Of a stretch of 64,000 nucleotides of DNA, positions 1-8,945 are shown piece by piece. The position numbers and the translations under genes were made by a program. The number at the start of each line of letters is the position of its first letter. The first letter of the stretch is position 1. This stretch comes from Streptomyces sp. NBC_00654 (GTDB taxonomy: Bacteria > Actinomycetota > Actinomycetes > Streptomycetales > Streptomycetaceae): assembly GCF_026341775.1 (NCBI RefSeq), contig NZ_JAPEOB010000001.1, positions 4,526,001 through 4,590,000 of the forward strand. Direction: 5' to 3'. The notes under the pieces are model-generated. The model was not told the origin of the DNA. It saw only the letters and a list, made by a program, of their open reading frames with translations, and searched no databases.

Positions 1-486
1 AGGCCCAACTTCCGGGCATGCGTGATGTCCGCGCAGCTGGCGGGCTCGGCAGGGCTGCAGAACAGCAGGCGCCCCTCGGCGTCCGTGACGACCATGGACT
101 TGACGGTGTTCTGCTTGTTCTTGCCGGAGATGAACTTCTCCCGGTCCTTGCGCCCGGTGGCGGGGCGTCGGACCTGGATCCCGGTGCCGTCAAGGATCCC
201 GGTTGGGCCGTTCGCTCCGAGGTGTTCGATGACCTCGGCGAGCGAGCGCAGTCGGATATCGGGGGTGACGGTGCAGCCCCGCTGGGCCAGCAGGAGGCCA
301 GTACATCGTGGGTTGCGCCGTGGTGGAGGTGGACGAGGGTCGCCAACAGGCGGTCAGGACGGCCTGGCGTCGCCCATGCCACAACGGGCCGGCCTCGGCG
401 ACGAGTTCAGCAATCACGTCGGGCGTCAGGCCCGTGATCCGCCGGCATCGGATGATCGCTGCACGTGCCCGGTTCCCCCACCGCAC
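1..486 (-). pseudogene. IS5-family transposase remnant, cut by window edge
   Basis: The minus strand encodes pieces of a typical Streptomyces IS5-type DDE transposase, but in three different reading frames. The N-terminal piece (about 486 down to 385) contains the ITGLTPDVIAELVAE signature. A middle piece reads DRLLATLVHLHHGATHDVLA (about 355-298). A third piece reads LLAQRGCTVTP followed by the catalytic-core region with RRPATGRKDREKF and SGKNKQN (down to base 1). The stretches that should join these pieces are missing, so there are two internal deletions that also change frame. The gene cannot give a full transposase. The C-terminal part lies outside the window. I saw no terminal repeat at the high-coordinate end. 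Confidence 0.75.
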
Positions 487-615
487 AGACCATGATCAAC
501 GATCAAGGACCCGACGTGCCGCCGACGACTGTGCACGAGCTCGCTAGTACTCCAGCCGTAGTTGTGGATCTTGGTGGGCTGTCACCGACAAGCAGCCGAG
601 TGGGAAAGGTGAACG

Positions 616-656
616 GAGTGAGTCCTCACTCATTGACGGAGTGAGCACTCACTCCG
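616..656. promoter_or_regulatory. Two palindromic operators upstream of tetR
   Basis: Two inverted repeats of the same sequence stand in tandem just before the TetR gene. Site one is GAGTGAG-TC-CTCACTC (616-631) and site two is CGGAGTGAG-CA-CTCACTCCG (637-656). Their centres are 23 bp apart, about two helical turns. TetR dimers bind such short palindromes, so this is very likely the autoregulatory operator of the gene starting at 670. A promoter overlapping the sites is inferred, not seen clearly. Confidence 0.8.
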
Positions 657-669
657 TAGGCTGGCGGTC

Positions 670-1281
670 ATGACAGCACCCAAGGAGAACCAGACCACCC
701 GCCGTCGCGCCCCCGCGATGACGCCGGAGGAGCGCCGCGCGATGGTCATCCAGACCGCGATCCCGCTGATCGCCGAGTACGGGGCGGCGGTGACGACCGC
801 GAAGATCGCCCGTGCCGCGGGCATCGGCGAGGGCACGATCTTCCGGGTCTTCGCCGACAAGGACGAGTTGCTGCAGGCTTGCATCGCCGAGGCGCTCTCC
901 CCCGAGCACGCGGTCCGCGAGCTCGACGCGATCGACGTGTCCCAGCCGCTGTCCGACCGGCTCGCGGAGGCGGCCGAGGCGCTGCAGGCGCATATGTCCA
1001 GGATGGGCGCGATCCTCGGCTCGCTGGGGCATCGCGGCGGCAAGCACCCCGGCACGGTGCGCGGCGCGGGCCGCGACGAGTCGACGACCCGTATCCGCGC
1101 GGCCCTCGCGGAGCTGCTGGAGCCCGACAAGGCCGCCCTGCGCCGGCCGCCGGAGCAGATCGCGGCCCTCTTCTTCGGGCTGCTCTTCACCCAGCCGCGT
1201 ACGGAGGACGAGCCCGACCTGACCCCGCGAGAGCTGGTGGAGGTCTTCCTGCACGGGGCGCTCTCGGGGGGTGCCAAGTGA
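670..1281 (+). CDS. TetR/AcrR-family transcriptional regulator
   Basis: This 203-aa protein has the TetR layout. An N-terminal helix-turn-helix spans residues about 22-68 (VTTAKIARAAGIGEGTIFRVFADKDEL, split here only for description: core VTTAKIARAAG then GTIFRVFADKDEL), and a helical ligand/dimer domain follows. The length is normal for the family. It probably represses its own promoter and the overlapping downstream membrane-protein gene, because two matching palindromes lie 14-54 bp upstream of its start. The ligand is unknown. Its stop codon overlaps the next gene's GTG start (GTGA), so the two are translationally coupled. The start ATG at 670 is the first in frame that keeps the whole DNA-binding domain. 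Confidence 0.9.
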   Translation: MTAPKENQTTRRRAPAMTPEERRAMVIQTAIPLIAEYGAAVTTAKIARAAGIGEGTIFRVFADKDELLQACIAEALSPEHAVRELDAIDVSQPLSDRLAEAAEALQAHMSRMGAILGSLGHRGGKHPGTVRGAGRDESTTRIRAALAELLEPDKAALRRPPEQIAALFFGLLFTQPRTEDEPDLTPRELVEVFLHGALSGGAK

Positions 1282-1688
1282 GCGCGCGGAGAAGGCGCCT
1301 GGGGGTGACGGCCCTGACCGTTCTGGCCCCCGTCCTGGTGTGGCTGGTCGCGGACCCCCTGCTGGGGCACCGGCTGCGGATCGCCGACGGCGAGCAGACA
1401 CTCGACATCGGCGCCGTGCCCGTGGCGGTCGTCGCACTGCTCGCGTCGTTTGCCGGCTGGGGACTGCTGGCCGCCCTGGAGCGGTCCGGGGTGCGGCGCG
1501 CCCGTGCCATCTGGACCGGGGCGGCCGGCGCCGTACTGGCCGTGTCCTTCCTGCCGTTCATCGGCGACGGCATGGACGGCGGCACCCGGGTCTCCCTCGC
1601 TCTGATGCACCTGGCGGTGGCGGCGGTGCTGGTCCCGGGGCTGGGCGGCAGGTCCCCCGGTGCGGAAGCCGGTGCCGCCAGGGGGTGA
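1278..1688 (+). CDS. DUF6069-like four-helix membrane protein
   Basis: The frame from GTG 1278 gives a 136-aa protein with about four hydrophobic segments (around residues 8-25, 45-68, 80-100 and 108-125) and a short polar loop RIADGEQTLDIG. This pattern resembles the actinobacterial DUF6069 family, often found next to TetR genes; the family name is from memory. The start is set by the 4-base GTGA overlap with the tetR stop rather than by the longer upstream reading frame, which only shadows tetR. The coupling suggests it is the target of that repressor. The function is unknown. Confidence 0.75.
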   Translation: MSARRRRLGVTALTVLAPVLVWLVADPLLGHRLRIADGEQTLDIGAVPVAVVALLASFAGWGLLAALERSGVRRARAIWTGAAGAVLAVSFLPFIGDGMDGGTRVSLALMHLAVAAVLVPGLGGRSPGAEAGAARG

Positions 1689-1920
1689 CCGCCGGCACCA
1701 GGTACGCCGCGAACAGCACCGGATGGAGACAGCCCCGCCAGAGCGTCGCGCGGTCGAGGATGACCGTCAGAGTGCCCACCACGCTCGAGATGAAGAGAGC
1801 TACCTGGTGGGCCGGGCCGAGGCCCAGCAGGAGCGGACCCTCGTGTCAGACCGCTGCGATGGCCATCACCGGGTTGGTCAGGCCGATGCTGGCGATGTCG
1901 GAGCCGTAGGCGAAGCCGGG
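1680..1920 (-). pseudogene. C-terminal remnant of a ChaA-type Ca2+/H+ antiporter
   Basis: On the minus strand one frame reads FAYGSDIASIGLTNPVMAIA, then an in-frame TGA at 1846-1848, then EGPLLLGLGPAHQ and RATLWRGCLHPVLFAAYLV. These match what I remember of the last two membrane helices of ChaA/CaxA cation antiporters (SIGLT..PVMAV, GPLLLGLG, ILxRATxxxGxxHxVLFAA). Nothing upstream of base 1920 continues the homology, so only about 70 residues of a 360-residue protein remain, with a nonsense codon inside. It is convergent with the DUF6069-like gene. Confidence 0.55.
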
Positions 1921-2275
1921 GGAGGCCTGGGGTGGGGTCGGAGACGGGTGCGGCCACCGGTGGATCAGTCGGCCATTCCAGGTCCTGCATGCCGAGCGCT
2001 TCACCGCCGGGCTGACCGCCCACATCACCGACCGGCGATCAGGGCCCTGCCGATCATTGGCGCGGCCGATCAATTCATCGACAGCACAGATGTCCTCGGG
2101 CACTGGGAGATGACCCGCACCGTGACCCCAGCCCCGATCACCGCAACTAGAAACGCACTGATCTCCTGGAACTGGCTGCCCCTGCGCTTGCACTCCGACG
2201 CGCGCAGGGGCAGTCCTCCGTTCCCACCTCTCTCAACGGAACGTGCCCAACGTCCCTCACCTCCTAATAGTGTTG

Positions 2276-3366
2276 TCAAGCCGCGACTGTGACAGGGAGT
2301 TCGCTTTGGAAGCACCGTCCGTCACGGATCAGGGCCCACAGGACGTTGACCCGTCGTCGGGCCAGCGCGAGGACGGCCTGGGTGTGTCGCTTGCCTTCGG
2401 CGCGCTTGCGTTCGTAGAAGCGCCGGGACGCGTCGCAGTTGCGGATGCTGATCAGCACGAGGCGTAGAAGACGCGTTGCAGGCCGCGGTGGTAGCGCCTG
2501 GGGCGGTGCAGGTTACCGCTGACGTTGCCGGAGTCCCGGGGAACCGGGGCGACTCCCGCGAAGCCGGCCAGCGGTCGGCGGTGCCGAAGCGGCTCATGTC
2601 GCCGGCGGTGGCGGCGAGGAACTCGGCGCCCAGCAGTGGGCCGATGCCGGGCATGCTGGAGATCACTTCGGCGAGTTCATGCTCGCGAAACCGGGCCGCA
2701 AAGAGCCTGTCGATCTCGGTGATCTGCTCGTTGAGGCCTGTCACCTCCTTCACCAGGGTATGGATCACCTGCGCGGTGATCTTCTCCCCGGGGACGGCGG
2801 TGTGCTGGCGCTCGGCCGCGACCAGGGCGGCTTCGGCCAGGGCCTCGGCGCCGCGGACCTTGCGGTTCCTGAGCCACGTCTCCAGCCGACTGCGGCCGGC
2901 GCGACGCAGGGCCGCCGGGGTCTGGCAGCCGGTCAGCAGGACCAGCGGGCCGACATTGCCGAGATCCAGTGCACGCTCCAACGCAAAGAAGATGCTGGCG
3001 AGTTGACCACGCAGGCGGTTGATGCGGCGGGTGCGATCTGCGTCGAGGTCAGCGCGACGGTCCGTGAGGATCCGGAGTTCGATGGCCTGCTCGTCGTCCG
3101 GTCGCGGGATCGTCAGGTCACGGCGCATCCGGGCCTGGTCCGCGATGACGGTGGCGTCCTTGGCGTCGGTTTTGCCCATGCCCCGGCAGCCGGCCGATGC
3201 CCGGTTGACCGCGAGACCGGGTATGCAGAGCAGCTGCTGGCCTTGGTTGAGCAGTACGTTGATCAGCGATGCACCCACAGGGGCCCGCAGCTCCTGATCA
3301 GCGGCCGAGTCGTCGTGAGACACGGGGCGGCCAGGTGACGTGAACCATCGAGGGCAACCCCCTGAA
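2276..3366 (-). pseudogene. IS110-family transposase, frameshifted and 5' degraded
   Basis: The minus strand encodes an IS110-type (DEDD) transposase. Seen in order: LINVLLNQGQQLLCIPG, the hallmark GKTDAKDATVIADQARMRR, the coiled middle, and SSMPGIGPLLGAEFLA, which belongs to the Transposase_20 domain. The frame breaks near 2570 after RFGTADR. The expected continuation (LAGFAGVAPVPRDSG, HRPRRYHRGLQRVFY) is in another frame and ends near 2276 with RFYERKRAEGKRHTQAVLAL. The first about 60 residues, which carry the first catalytic Asp, cannot be found in a clean frame above 3366. It is therefore inactive. IS110 elements lack terminal inverted repeats and none were seen. Confidence 0.85.
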
Positions 3367-3679
3367 AGCCATACCTGGTGTCTCTGGCCTCTGGACCTTA
3401 CGACGGCCCGTCCGATCCACCAACAACGTAGGACCCCCTGAAAGGCCACGGCCTGCGCAAACGCTCGGCAGCTCTGGAAAGCGTGGCTGCTGCTGCACGC
3501 TGGAGCGGCCACCGAACGGGCCCCGCTGCGCGACCCGCTGGTCGCCACCGCGATCCGCGGCCGCGCCCTGCACACCCGCCCCGTACCGGCCTCGCCCGGC
3601 CAGGACGGGGGCGGCCCCGACGGCCGCCCCCGCCGGGTGCCCACGTGCCCGGAGCTGGAGCAGCCAGTAGCCTCTCGCC

Positions 3680-4327
3680 ATGCAGACCACTTTGATGATC
3701 TACGACGGCCCCGCACCGGCCGATTCCGACGCCCCGCGTACCGGGGGCGTGCCGCTGGCTCCTGCCGGATTCGACTGGCCCCTGTGCGGCTGCGGGGGAC
3801 CCCTTCAGTTCTTCGCGCATCTCCCCGTCGAGGACGGCGTTTTGTCGGTGTTCCTGTGCCAGAACGACCCCGGTGCGTGTAGTTTCTGGGACGCGGGCTC
3901 CAGCGCGAACCGGGTCTACCTGTTTCCCCGGGAGGAACTGCGGCCGGTAGCCGTGCCCGAGGCGGGACTGACGCTGCTGCCCGCCACCTCGGCCATCCGC
4001 ACCCATGTCGTGACGCTCGACCCGGAGGAGGTCGACGACGACGATGACATCGAGCTCGGTGCCTACGACGTCGCCCGCCAAGGATGGAAACGCGAACCCG
4101 CAGAACGATTCGGGAAGCAGCGCGAGGTGCTCGGGTCGCTCGGAGGCAGTCCCTCCTACCTTGAGGACGACCGGCTGCCCGCGTGTCCCTCCTGCACCGG
4201 CACCATGGAGTTCGCGGCACACCTGGAGGAGGGGATAACCCGGGAGACCGCGATGAACCTCGGCGGCCAGCTGGGCTACGTCTTCGTCTGCCGCACCTGC
4301 CGCAAGGGATCCTTCCTCACCGACTGA
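3680..4327 (+). CDS. DUF1963-like (YwqG-type) cysteine-rich protein
   Basis: This 215-aa soluble protein has two related Cys-containing halves. The N half has WPLCGCGGPLQFFAHL and LCQNDPGACSFWD (residues about 35-75). The C half has PACPSCTGTMEFAAHLEE and GYVFVCRTCRKGSF (about 170-213). The pairs of CxC/CxxC motifs suggest zinc or metal sites. The repeated GPxQFxAHL pattern and the QNDPG...W stretch resemble the DUF1963/YwqG family. An acidic run (DPEEVDDDDDIE) sits in the middle. No operon partner is visible because both neighbours are broken genes. The function is unknown. Confidence 0.7.
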   Translation: MQTTLMIYDGPAPADSDAPRTGGVPLAPAGFDWPLCGCGGPLQFFAHLPVEDGVLSVFLCQNDPGACSFWDAGSSANRVYLFPREELRPVAVPEAGLTLLPATSAIRTHVVTLDPEEVDDDDDIELGAYDVARQGWKREPAERFGKQREVLGSLGGSPSYLEDDRLPACPSCTGTMEFAAHLEEGITRETAMNLGGQLGYVFVCRTCRKGSFLTD

Positions 4328-4489
4328 GTGCCACCTGCGAGAGTCGCTGAAAGTAACGCTGTCGCCGGTTCGATACGCCACAGAGCGCCTCTGGGGCAGG
4401 GCGAGTGGTTCGCAGGAGCTGGCCCGTGTGACGTACGCGCTGCGAAACACCCAGGGGGGCGGTCCGTCGTCCGCAGGCCCTGCCAACAT

Positions 4490-4934
4490 GGCGGGGCCTG
4501 CGACCTATTTGACCTCGGCACCACCCCGAAGGCGGTCCAACGCCGCCTGAACCGGCTCGAACGCAACGGCGATCGTGTTCCGCTGCGACGTCGCCCGCGC
4601 GCTGGCGGGGTGGCACGCGATGGCCCTGTTGTGGCTGACCGTCCCGGACGCCGAACTGCGCACCGTCGGTAACCGCATCGCGGGCTGGGCGGAGACCAGA
4701 ATGTGCGCGGCGGCGGCGAGTCCGACGAACCTCTTGGTCATCCTGAACCTGCCATCGTTCGAGCACCTGGAGGAGATTCTCATCCGGATCGCTGCCAGCC
4801 TGCCCGGCGTGACCGTCACCGAACGGCGGTTGGTGCTGCGGCATGTGAAGATCTACGGCCGCCTGGTGGACGAGGACGGGCGGAGCATCGGGGTGATCTC
4901 GCTGGATCTGTGGGCTGATCCACGAAAGCGCTGA
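4490..4934 (+). pseudogene. Lrp/AsnC-family regulator, 5' truncated and frameshifted
   Basis: The second half of an AsnC/Lrp regulator is readable. A helix-turn-helix tail (LGTTPKAVQRRLNRLERNG) is in one frame. After a one-base shift near 4573 come IVFRCDVARALAGWHAMALL and the RAM/Lrp ligand-binding domain, through HLEEILIRIAASLPG and LRHVKIYGRLVDE. The first HTH helices and the start codon are missing. A GTG at 4575 could start a 119-aa piece lacking any DNA-binding part, so a functional regulator is unlikely. Confidence 0.7.
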
Positions 4935-5502
4935 GATCTTCGGCCGGTCGCCACCCGGTGCTGCTCCCTCCTGGCCGCTGTGCCCACCGGTTGAGGCCCT
5001 TCAGCGCGATGGCCATGGGCCGGCCTTCGGGTTTCCGTCCGCGGAGGAACGGTGCTGTTCGTTGATCAACCACCCGCGCTGCGATCCGGCGGCGTTCGCG
5101 GCCCAGATGTCGCGAGGAGACCGGGCGTTCCCGTGAATGCCGTTACGTCGTCGGCCACTTGGCGCCGAAGGAGGACGGGCCCGCGGCGTGAACGGGCAAG
5201 GGCTCGTGTCACAGTTCTGTACCCGCCGGGGGTAGCGCGGTCCGAATCGAATTTCCTGCCCGGAAGCAGGGGCATGATGGGCCGATGCGACGGCTGTTCG
5301 AGCACGGCGGGAACGACCGTGCCGCAGGACCATTGCCGACGGTCCCAACTACGTCCAGACAGCACCTTGTTGGTGCATGTCCTTCATGCGGATGACGTTA
5401 GGCTGTCAGGGCGATTCGGATGGAACGGGCGTTCTGTCCACGTACTCCCATACGTATGGCGCCTGGCGCTTTGGAGAGAACTTCAGGAGGTGGCCGGATC
5501 TC
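4935..5502. other. Intergenic stretch before the SARP gene
   Basis: About 570 bases with no convincing gene on either strand; the short frames here lack coding character. The last part (from about 5377) is an open upstream extension of the SARP frame. A clear purine-rich ribosome site (AGGAGG, 5485-5490) lies only before ATG 5503, so this stretch probably holds the SARP promoter and leader. I could not pick out a convincing -10/-35 pair or an operator. Confidence 0.4.
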
Positions 5503-7500
5503 ATGGACACCAGCGACGGTTCCATCATGCGGTACGGCCTGCTCGGTCCCGTCGAGGTGCTGCGCGGTGCCACCGCGCTCGATCTGGGCCCCCGGCAGCG
5601 CCGGGTGCTGCTGACCCGGCTGCTCGTCCAGGACGGCCACCCGGTCTCTCTCGCCGAGATATGCCGCGACTTATGGGAGGGCGACCAGCCGAGGGCCGCC
5701 GCGTCTTCGGTGCGCGCCCATGTCAGCCGTCTCCGGTCGGCACTCGACCCGGGTCGTCAGGGCCGCTCGGACGTACTGGTCAGCAGCAAAGCCGGGTACG
5801 CGCTGCGCATACCCCCCGAGGCGCGGGACACCACCGCCTTCGAGGAGTCCATACTCGCGGCCCGCACCGCATTGCGCCAGGGTCACCTGGAGCGGGCCCG
5901 GCAACGTCTCGACCAGGCCCTTGGGCTGTGGCGCGGCCCGGCCCTCGGCGAGGCCGCCGACCACGCCTTCGCCCTGCGGGAGAAGGCCCGGCTCAACGCG
6001 GCACGTCAGGACGCCCGGGAACTCCAGGTCACCGTCCTCATCAAACAGGCCGACTTCGACCGCGCCGTACCCACCGCCACGCGGCTCACCGCCGATGCCC
6101 CGCTGCGCGAGACGTCTTGGGCACTGCTGATGCGCGCGCTGTACGCGGCCGGGCGGCCGGCCCAGTCGCTGCGTGAGTACGAGCGGTTCCGCGCCTTGCT
6201 CGCCCGAGAGCTGGGCCTGGACCCCAGCCCGGGACTGCGCGACCTGCACATGGCCGTCCTGCGCCACGACGCCGACATCCTGGGCCCCGTGCTCGGCGCC
6301 CCGGGCCCACACCGTCTGACCACCGCGCCGTCGCCCCCGGTGCCCACAGGACCACCCCTGGTGGGGCGGGCCGAGGAGACGGCGCAGCTCGACGGGCTGC
6401 TCCGGGCCGTGGTCGCGGGCGGCACCCAGTGGGCGGTGGTCTCCGGGGAGGCGGGTTCCGGCAAGACCCGGCTGCTGGACGAACTGGCGGCGCGGGCCGC
6501 CGAGGCCGGGCTGCGCGTCGTCCGCGTACGCGGCGGCCGTTCGGGCGCCGACGGCCAAGGGGCCGCGCCGTCGTGCCCGGTGGTTCGGCTGCTGGACGAG
6601 CTGAGGCGGCGGGAGCCCGAGGAGAGCGGCCTCGGCGCGGAAGCGGCGACGCGCCCGGACCCGGTGGAGGCGCTCGCCCACGAGCTGGGCCGGGCGCCCG
6701 TGCTGTGCCAGTTGGATGACCTGGACGAAGTCGGACCGGAGAGCTGCACACGGCTGCGACGGCTCGCCGGACTGCTGCGGGACACCCCGGCGGCCGTGGT
6801 GTGCGCGCTGCGCGACACCGGGACTCCCCAGGTCAGCGGCTTGCTCGCCGACCTCGCCCGGCAAGGCACGGCCTGGCTGCGCTTGGAGCCGCTGGCCACC
6901 GAGGACGTGGCCGAGCTGCTCACGGTGCGGAATGAGGATCCGGTCGAGGCCGAGGCCCTGAACAGGCGCGCGGCGGGCAATCCGTTCGTCTTGGCGGAGC
7001 TGCTGAGGCTGCCGCCGGGCCGGCGCACCGGGCCCGGCGCCCGAGTGCCGTCCGCGGTGGGCACTATTGTTCATGACCGGGTGGCCGGGGTGTCCGCGGA
7101 GGCCCGTTCCGTCCTCGTCCACACCGCCGTCGACGGAGGGCGGCTGGACCTCGGGCTGCTCGCCGAGCTCCCGGGAACATCCCCCGACCGGCTGCCGACG
7201 CTGGTCGACGACGCCGTAACCGCCGGACTGCTGGTCTGGCACCCCGACCGCAGTGACCCGCTCGCCGGGCACTACCAGCTCCCCGAGCTGGTCCACGAAG
7301 TACTGCTCGGCACCCTCACGCCCTCCGGGCGGCAGCTCCTGCACAGTGCGCTGGCCCGCGCACTGACCGACCGCGAGGCCGCCGACCCGGCCCGGCTCGC
7401 CGGGCATCTCCGGGCGGCGGGCCCACTGGTGCCCGTGCTTCCGGCGGCCCTCCGCCGGACGCGGACCGGAGCGGGCACCGACCCGAGCGGCGAGCACTGA
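5503..7500 (+). CDS. SARP-family transcriptional activator with AAA/NTPase domain (AfsR-like, no TPR tail)
   Basis: This 665-aa regulator begins with an OmpR-type winged helix (residues about 8-100; MRYGLLGPVEVLRG, then AEICRDLWEG and VRAHVSRLRSAL). A bacterial transcriptional activation domain follows (BTAD, about 105-260; typical LWRGPALGEAADHAF and YERFRALLARELGLDPSPGL). After a Pro-rich linker comes a STAND/AAA-type NTPase with Walker A GEAGSGKT at about 314-321 and a Walker B-like VLCQLDDLDE near 400. It stops soon after, without the C-terminal TPR array of AfsR. The start is chosen at ATG 5503 because AGGAGG lies 12 bases upstream and homology begins there. SARPs activate nearby clusters by binding direct repeats. 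Its position beside the T7SS block suggests it may control that locus, but this is inference. The next gene is 67 bases downstream on the same strand. Confidence 0.9.
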   Translation: MDTSDGSIMRYGLLGPVEVLRGATALDLGPRQRRVLLTRLLVQDGHPVSLAEICRDLWEGDQPRAAASSVRAHVSRLRSALDPGRQGRSDVLVSSKAGYALRIPPEARDTTAFEESILAARTALRQGHLERARQRLDQALGLWRGPALGEAADHAFALREKARLNAARQDARELQVTVLIKQADFDRAVPTATRLTADAPLRETSWALLMRALYAAGRPAQSLREYERFRALLARELGLDPSPGLRDLHMAVLRHDADILGPVLGAPGPHRLTTAPSPPVPTGPPLVGRAEETAQLDGLLRAVVAGGTQWAVVSGEAGSGKTRLLDELAARAAEAGLRVVRVRGGRSGADGQGAAPSCPVVRLLDELRRREPEESGLGAEAATRPDPVEALAHELGRAPVLCQLDDLDEVGPESCTRLRRLAGLLRDTPAAVVCALRDTGTPQVSGLLADLARQGTAWLRLEPLATEDVAELLTVRNEDPVEAEALNRRAAGNPFVLAELLRLPPGRRTGPGARVPSAVGTIVHDRVAGVSAEARSVLVHTAVDGGRLDLGLLAELPGTSPDRLPTLVDDAVTAGLLVWHPDRSDPLAGHYQLPELVHEVLLGTLTPSGRQLLHSALARALTDREAADPARLAGHLRAAGPLVPVLPAALRRTRTGAGTDPSGEH

Positions 7501-7567
7501 ACCGATCCCTTCGATCTCGTACCCGCACCGCCCCGGGGCAGCGCCGCCGGGACCAGAGGAGACGTAC

Positions 7568-8914
7568 ATGTCCGACCAGCACAAGGCATCGGGTGAGCCC
7601 TCCGTCCAGCAAGAGGGGTCCGCCGAAGCCGAAGGCGTAGCGGCCGAAGCCGGGACCGCCGTACCCGAAGCCGGGACCGTCGCGGCCGACCTCCTGGGCA
7701 GGGGGCAGCCCCGCGCCGGTTCCGCCCCGGCTCCGGAGGGAGGGTCCGGGGAAGCGGCGCGGTCCACCGGGAGCACGCGAAGTCCGGCGTCCCCCGGCAC
7801 CGGGTCCGGGGCCACGGGGGCCGCTGTGGCGGAGGGCGGAAGTGCCGAGGCCGCCGAGGAGGCCGGGGCGTCAACGGCGTCCGAGGCCGAGAGCGCCGAG
7901 GCGAAGGGCGGCCGGGCGGGTGCTGCCCAAGCCGGGGAAGCCGATGGCGCGGACGCGAGCAGTGCCGCCGAGAAGGCCCGCGAGGGGCAGCCGGCGGGAG
8001 TCGCACGGGCGCGGAACACCCGCCGGGGTGTTGCCGCGGCTGCCCGGTCCGGCGGCGCCGCGGCCGGAACCGGCACTGGTGAGCCCGGCCGTCCCGGCAA
8101 GCCGGTGCTGGCCGGCGCCGCTCTGGTGGGTGCCATCCTGATCGCCATCCCGCTGTTGGTCATGGTGACCGGCAAGGACGAGGACAAGAAGGCCGTCAAG
8201 TCCGCGGCGGTCGAGAACGTCCTGGAGGACGAGGACGACCTCGCGGGCGCTTTCGTCGCCGAGTCGCCCGCCCCCTCGCGGACGAAGCCCGGCAAGGAGA
8301 ACAAGAAGGGGAAGGCCGGTCCGAAGACGGCGGAGGAAGCCGCCTCGCCGGCCGCCCCGCCCAGCCCCTCGTCCGGCGCGAAGCCGGAGCAGGGGAAGGG
8401 GAAGGGAGAGCTGAAGAGCAGGACGGCGAGCAACCTGCCGCCCGTGCTGTCCCGAGTGCTGATCAAGAACAACACCAATGGCACCTGTGTGGACATTCCC
8501 GGCTACTCCAAAGGCGCCCCGGACACCGAGGTCCATCACTTCACGTGCGACAACACCAGCAACGACAACCAGCTGTGGAACGTGGAGCAGCGTTACACCA
8601 GTGCTGGACCCGGAGGGGTGCCACTGTTCCAGATCCGCAATGTCAAGGACGGTATGTGCCTGGACCTCCCCGGCTACGGGGGCGGTGGCGAGGCCACGAT
8701 GGTCACGGAGTACCCCTGCGACGGGACCATGAAGGACAATCAGCTCTGGTGGCTGGACAAGCGGGCGGACGGGAAGTACTGGATCCGCAACGCCGCCAGC
8801 AACAACCAGTGCCTGGACTCCTACAGTCGCAGCGAGAAGGAGCGTCAACTGTTGATTTGGCCCTGCGCGCCGGAGAGCCAGAACAACCACGAATGGGTTT
8901 TCACCCGCTCCTGA
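7568..8914 (+). CDS. Membrane-anchored ricin-type beta-trefoil lectin protein
   Basis: This 448-aa protein has three parts. Residues 1-178 are a cytoplasmic, acidic, Ala/Glu/Gly-rich low-complexity region. A single transmembrane helix follows (about 180-202; LAGAALVGAILIAIPLLVMV) with a lysine stop-transfer (GKDEDKK). Outside the membrane come a Pro/Lys-rich linker and a ricin-type beta-trefoil (about 298-448). Its three repeats each show Cys, a CxD-like turn and a QxW-type end (DNQLWNV, DNQLWWL, NNHEWVF). It would display a carbohydrate-binding domain on the cell surface. The ATG has a good ribosome site (GAGGAG). It follows the SARP gene by 67 bases and probably shares its transcript. It converges on the T7SS-associated gene with a 31-base gap. 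Confidence 0.88.
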   Translation: MSDQHKASGEPSVQQEGSAEAEGVAAEAGTAVPEAGTVAADLLGRGQPRAGSAPAPEGGSGEAARSTGSTRSPASPGTGSGATGAAVAEGGSAEAAEEAGASTASEAESAEAKGGRAGAAQAGEADGADASSAAEKAREGQPAGVARARNTRRGVAAAARSGGAAAGTGTGEPGRPGKPVLAGAALVGAILIAIPLLVMVTGKDEDKKAVKSAAVENVLEDEDDLAGAFVAESPAPSRTKPGKENKKGKAGPKTAEEAASPAAPPSPSSGAKPEQGKGKGELKSRTASNLPPVLSRVLIKNNTNGTCVDIPGYSKGAPDTEVHHFTCDNTSNDNQLWNVEQRYTSAGPGGVPLFQIRNVKDGMCLDLPGYGGGGEATMVTEYPCDGTMKDNQLWWLDKRADGKYWIRNAASNNQCLDSYSRSEKERQLLIWPCAPESQNNHEWVFTRS

Positions 8915-8945
8915 GCGGACCGCGCCGGGGGAGGTGAGCCGAGAT

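Noticed and set aside
1960..2110. Plus-strand pieces LHAERFTAGLTAHITD and LPIIGAADQFIDSTDV that look like the end of an enzyme gene
   Set aside because: They are in different frames, very short, and I could not assign the family with confidence; probably a decayed gene end but not supportable as a feature.
3430..3660. Plus-strand open frame before the DUF1963-like gene (GAATERAPLRDPLVATAIRG)
   Set aside because: No start codon or family match; might be a gene end but cannot be supported.
5671..8496. A 941-aa minus-strand open frame opposite the SARP and lectin genes
   Set aside because: The plus-strand SARP and ricin domains are clear; the antisense frame has low-complexity Ser/Ala/Pro and Gln/Gly runs only.
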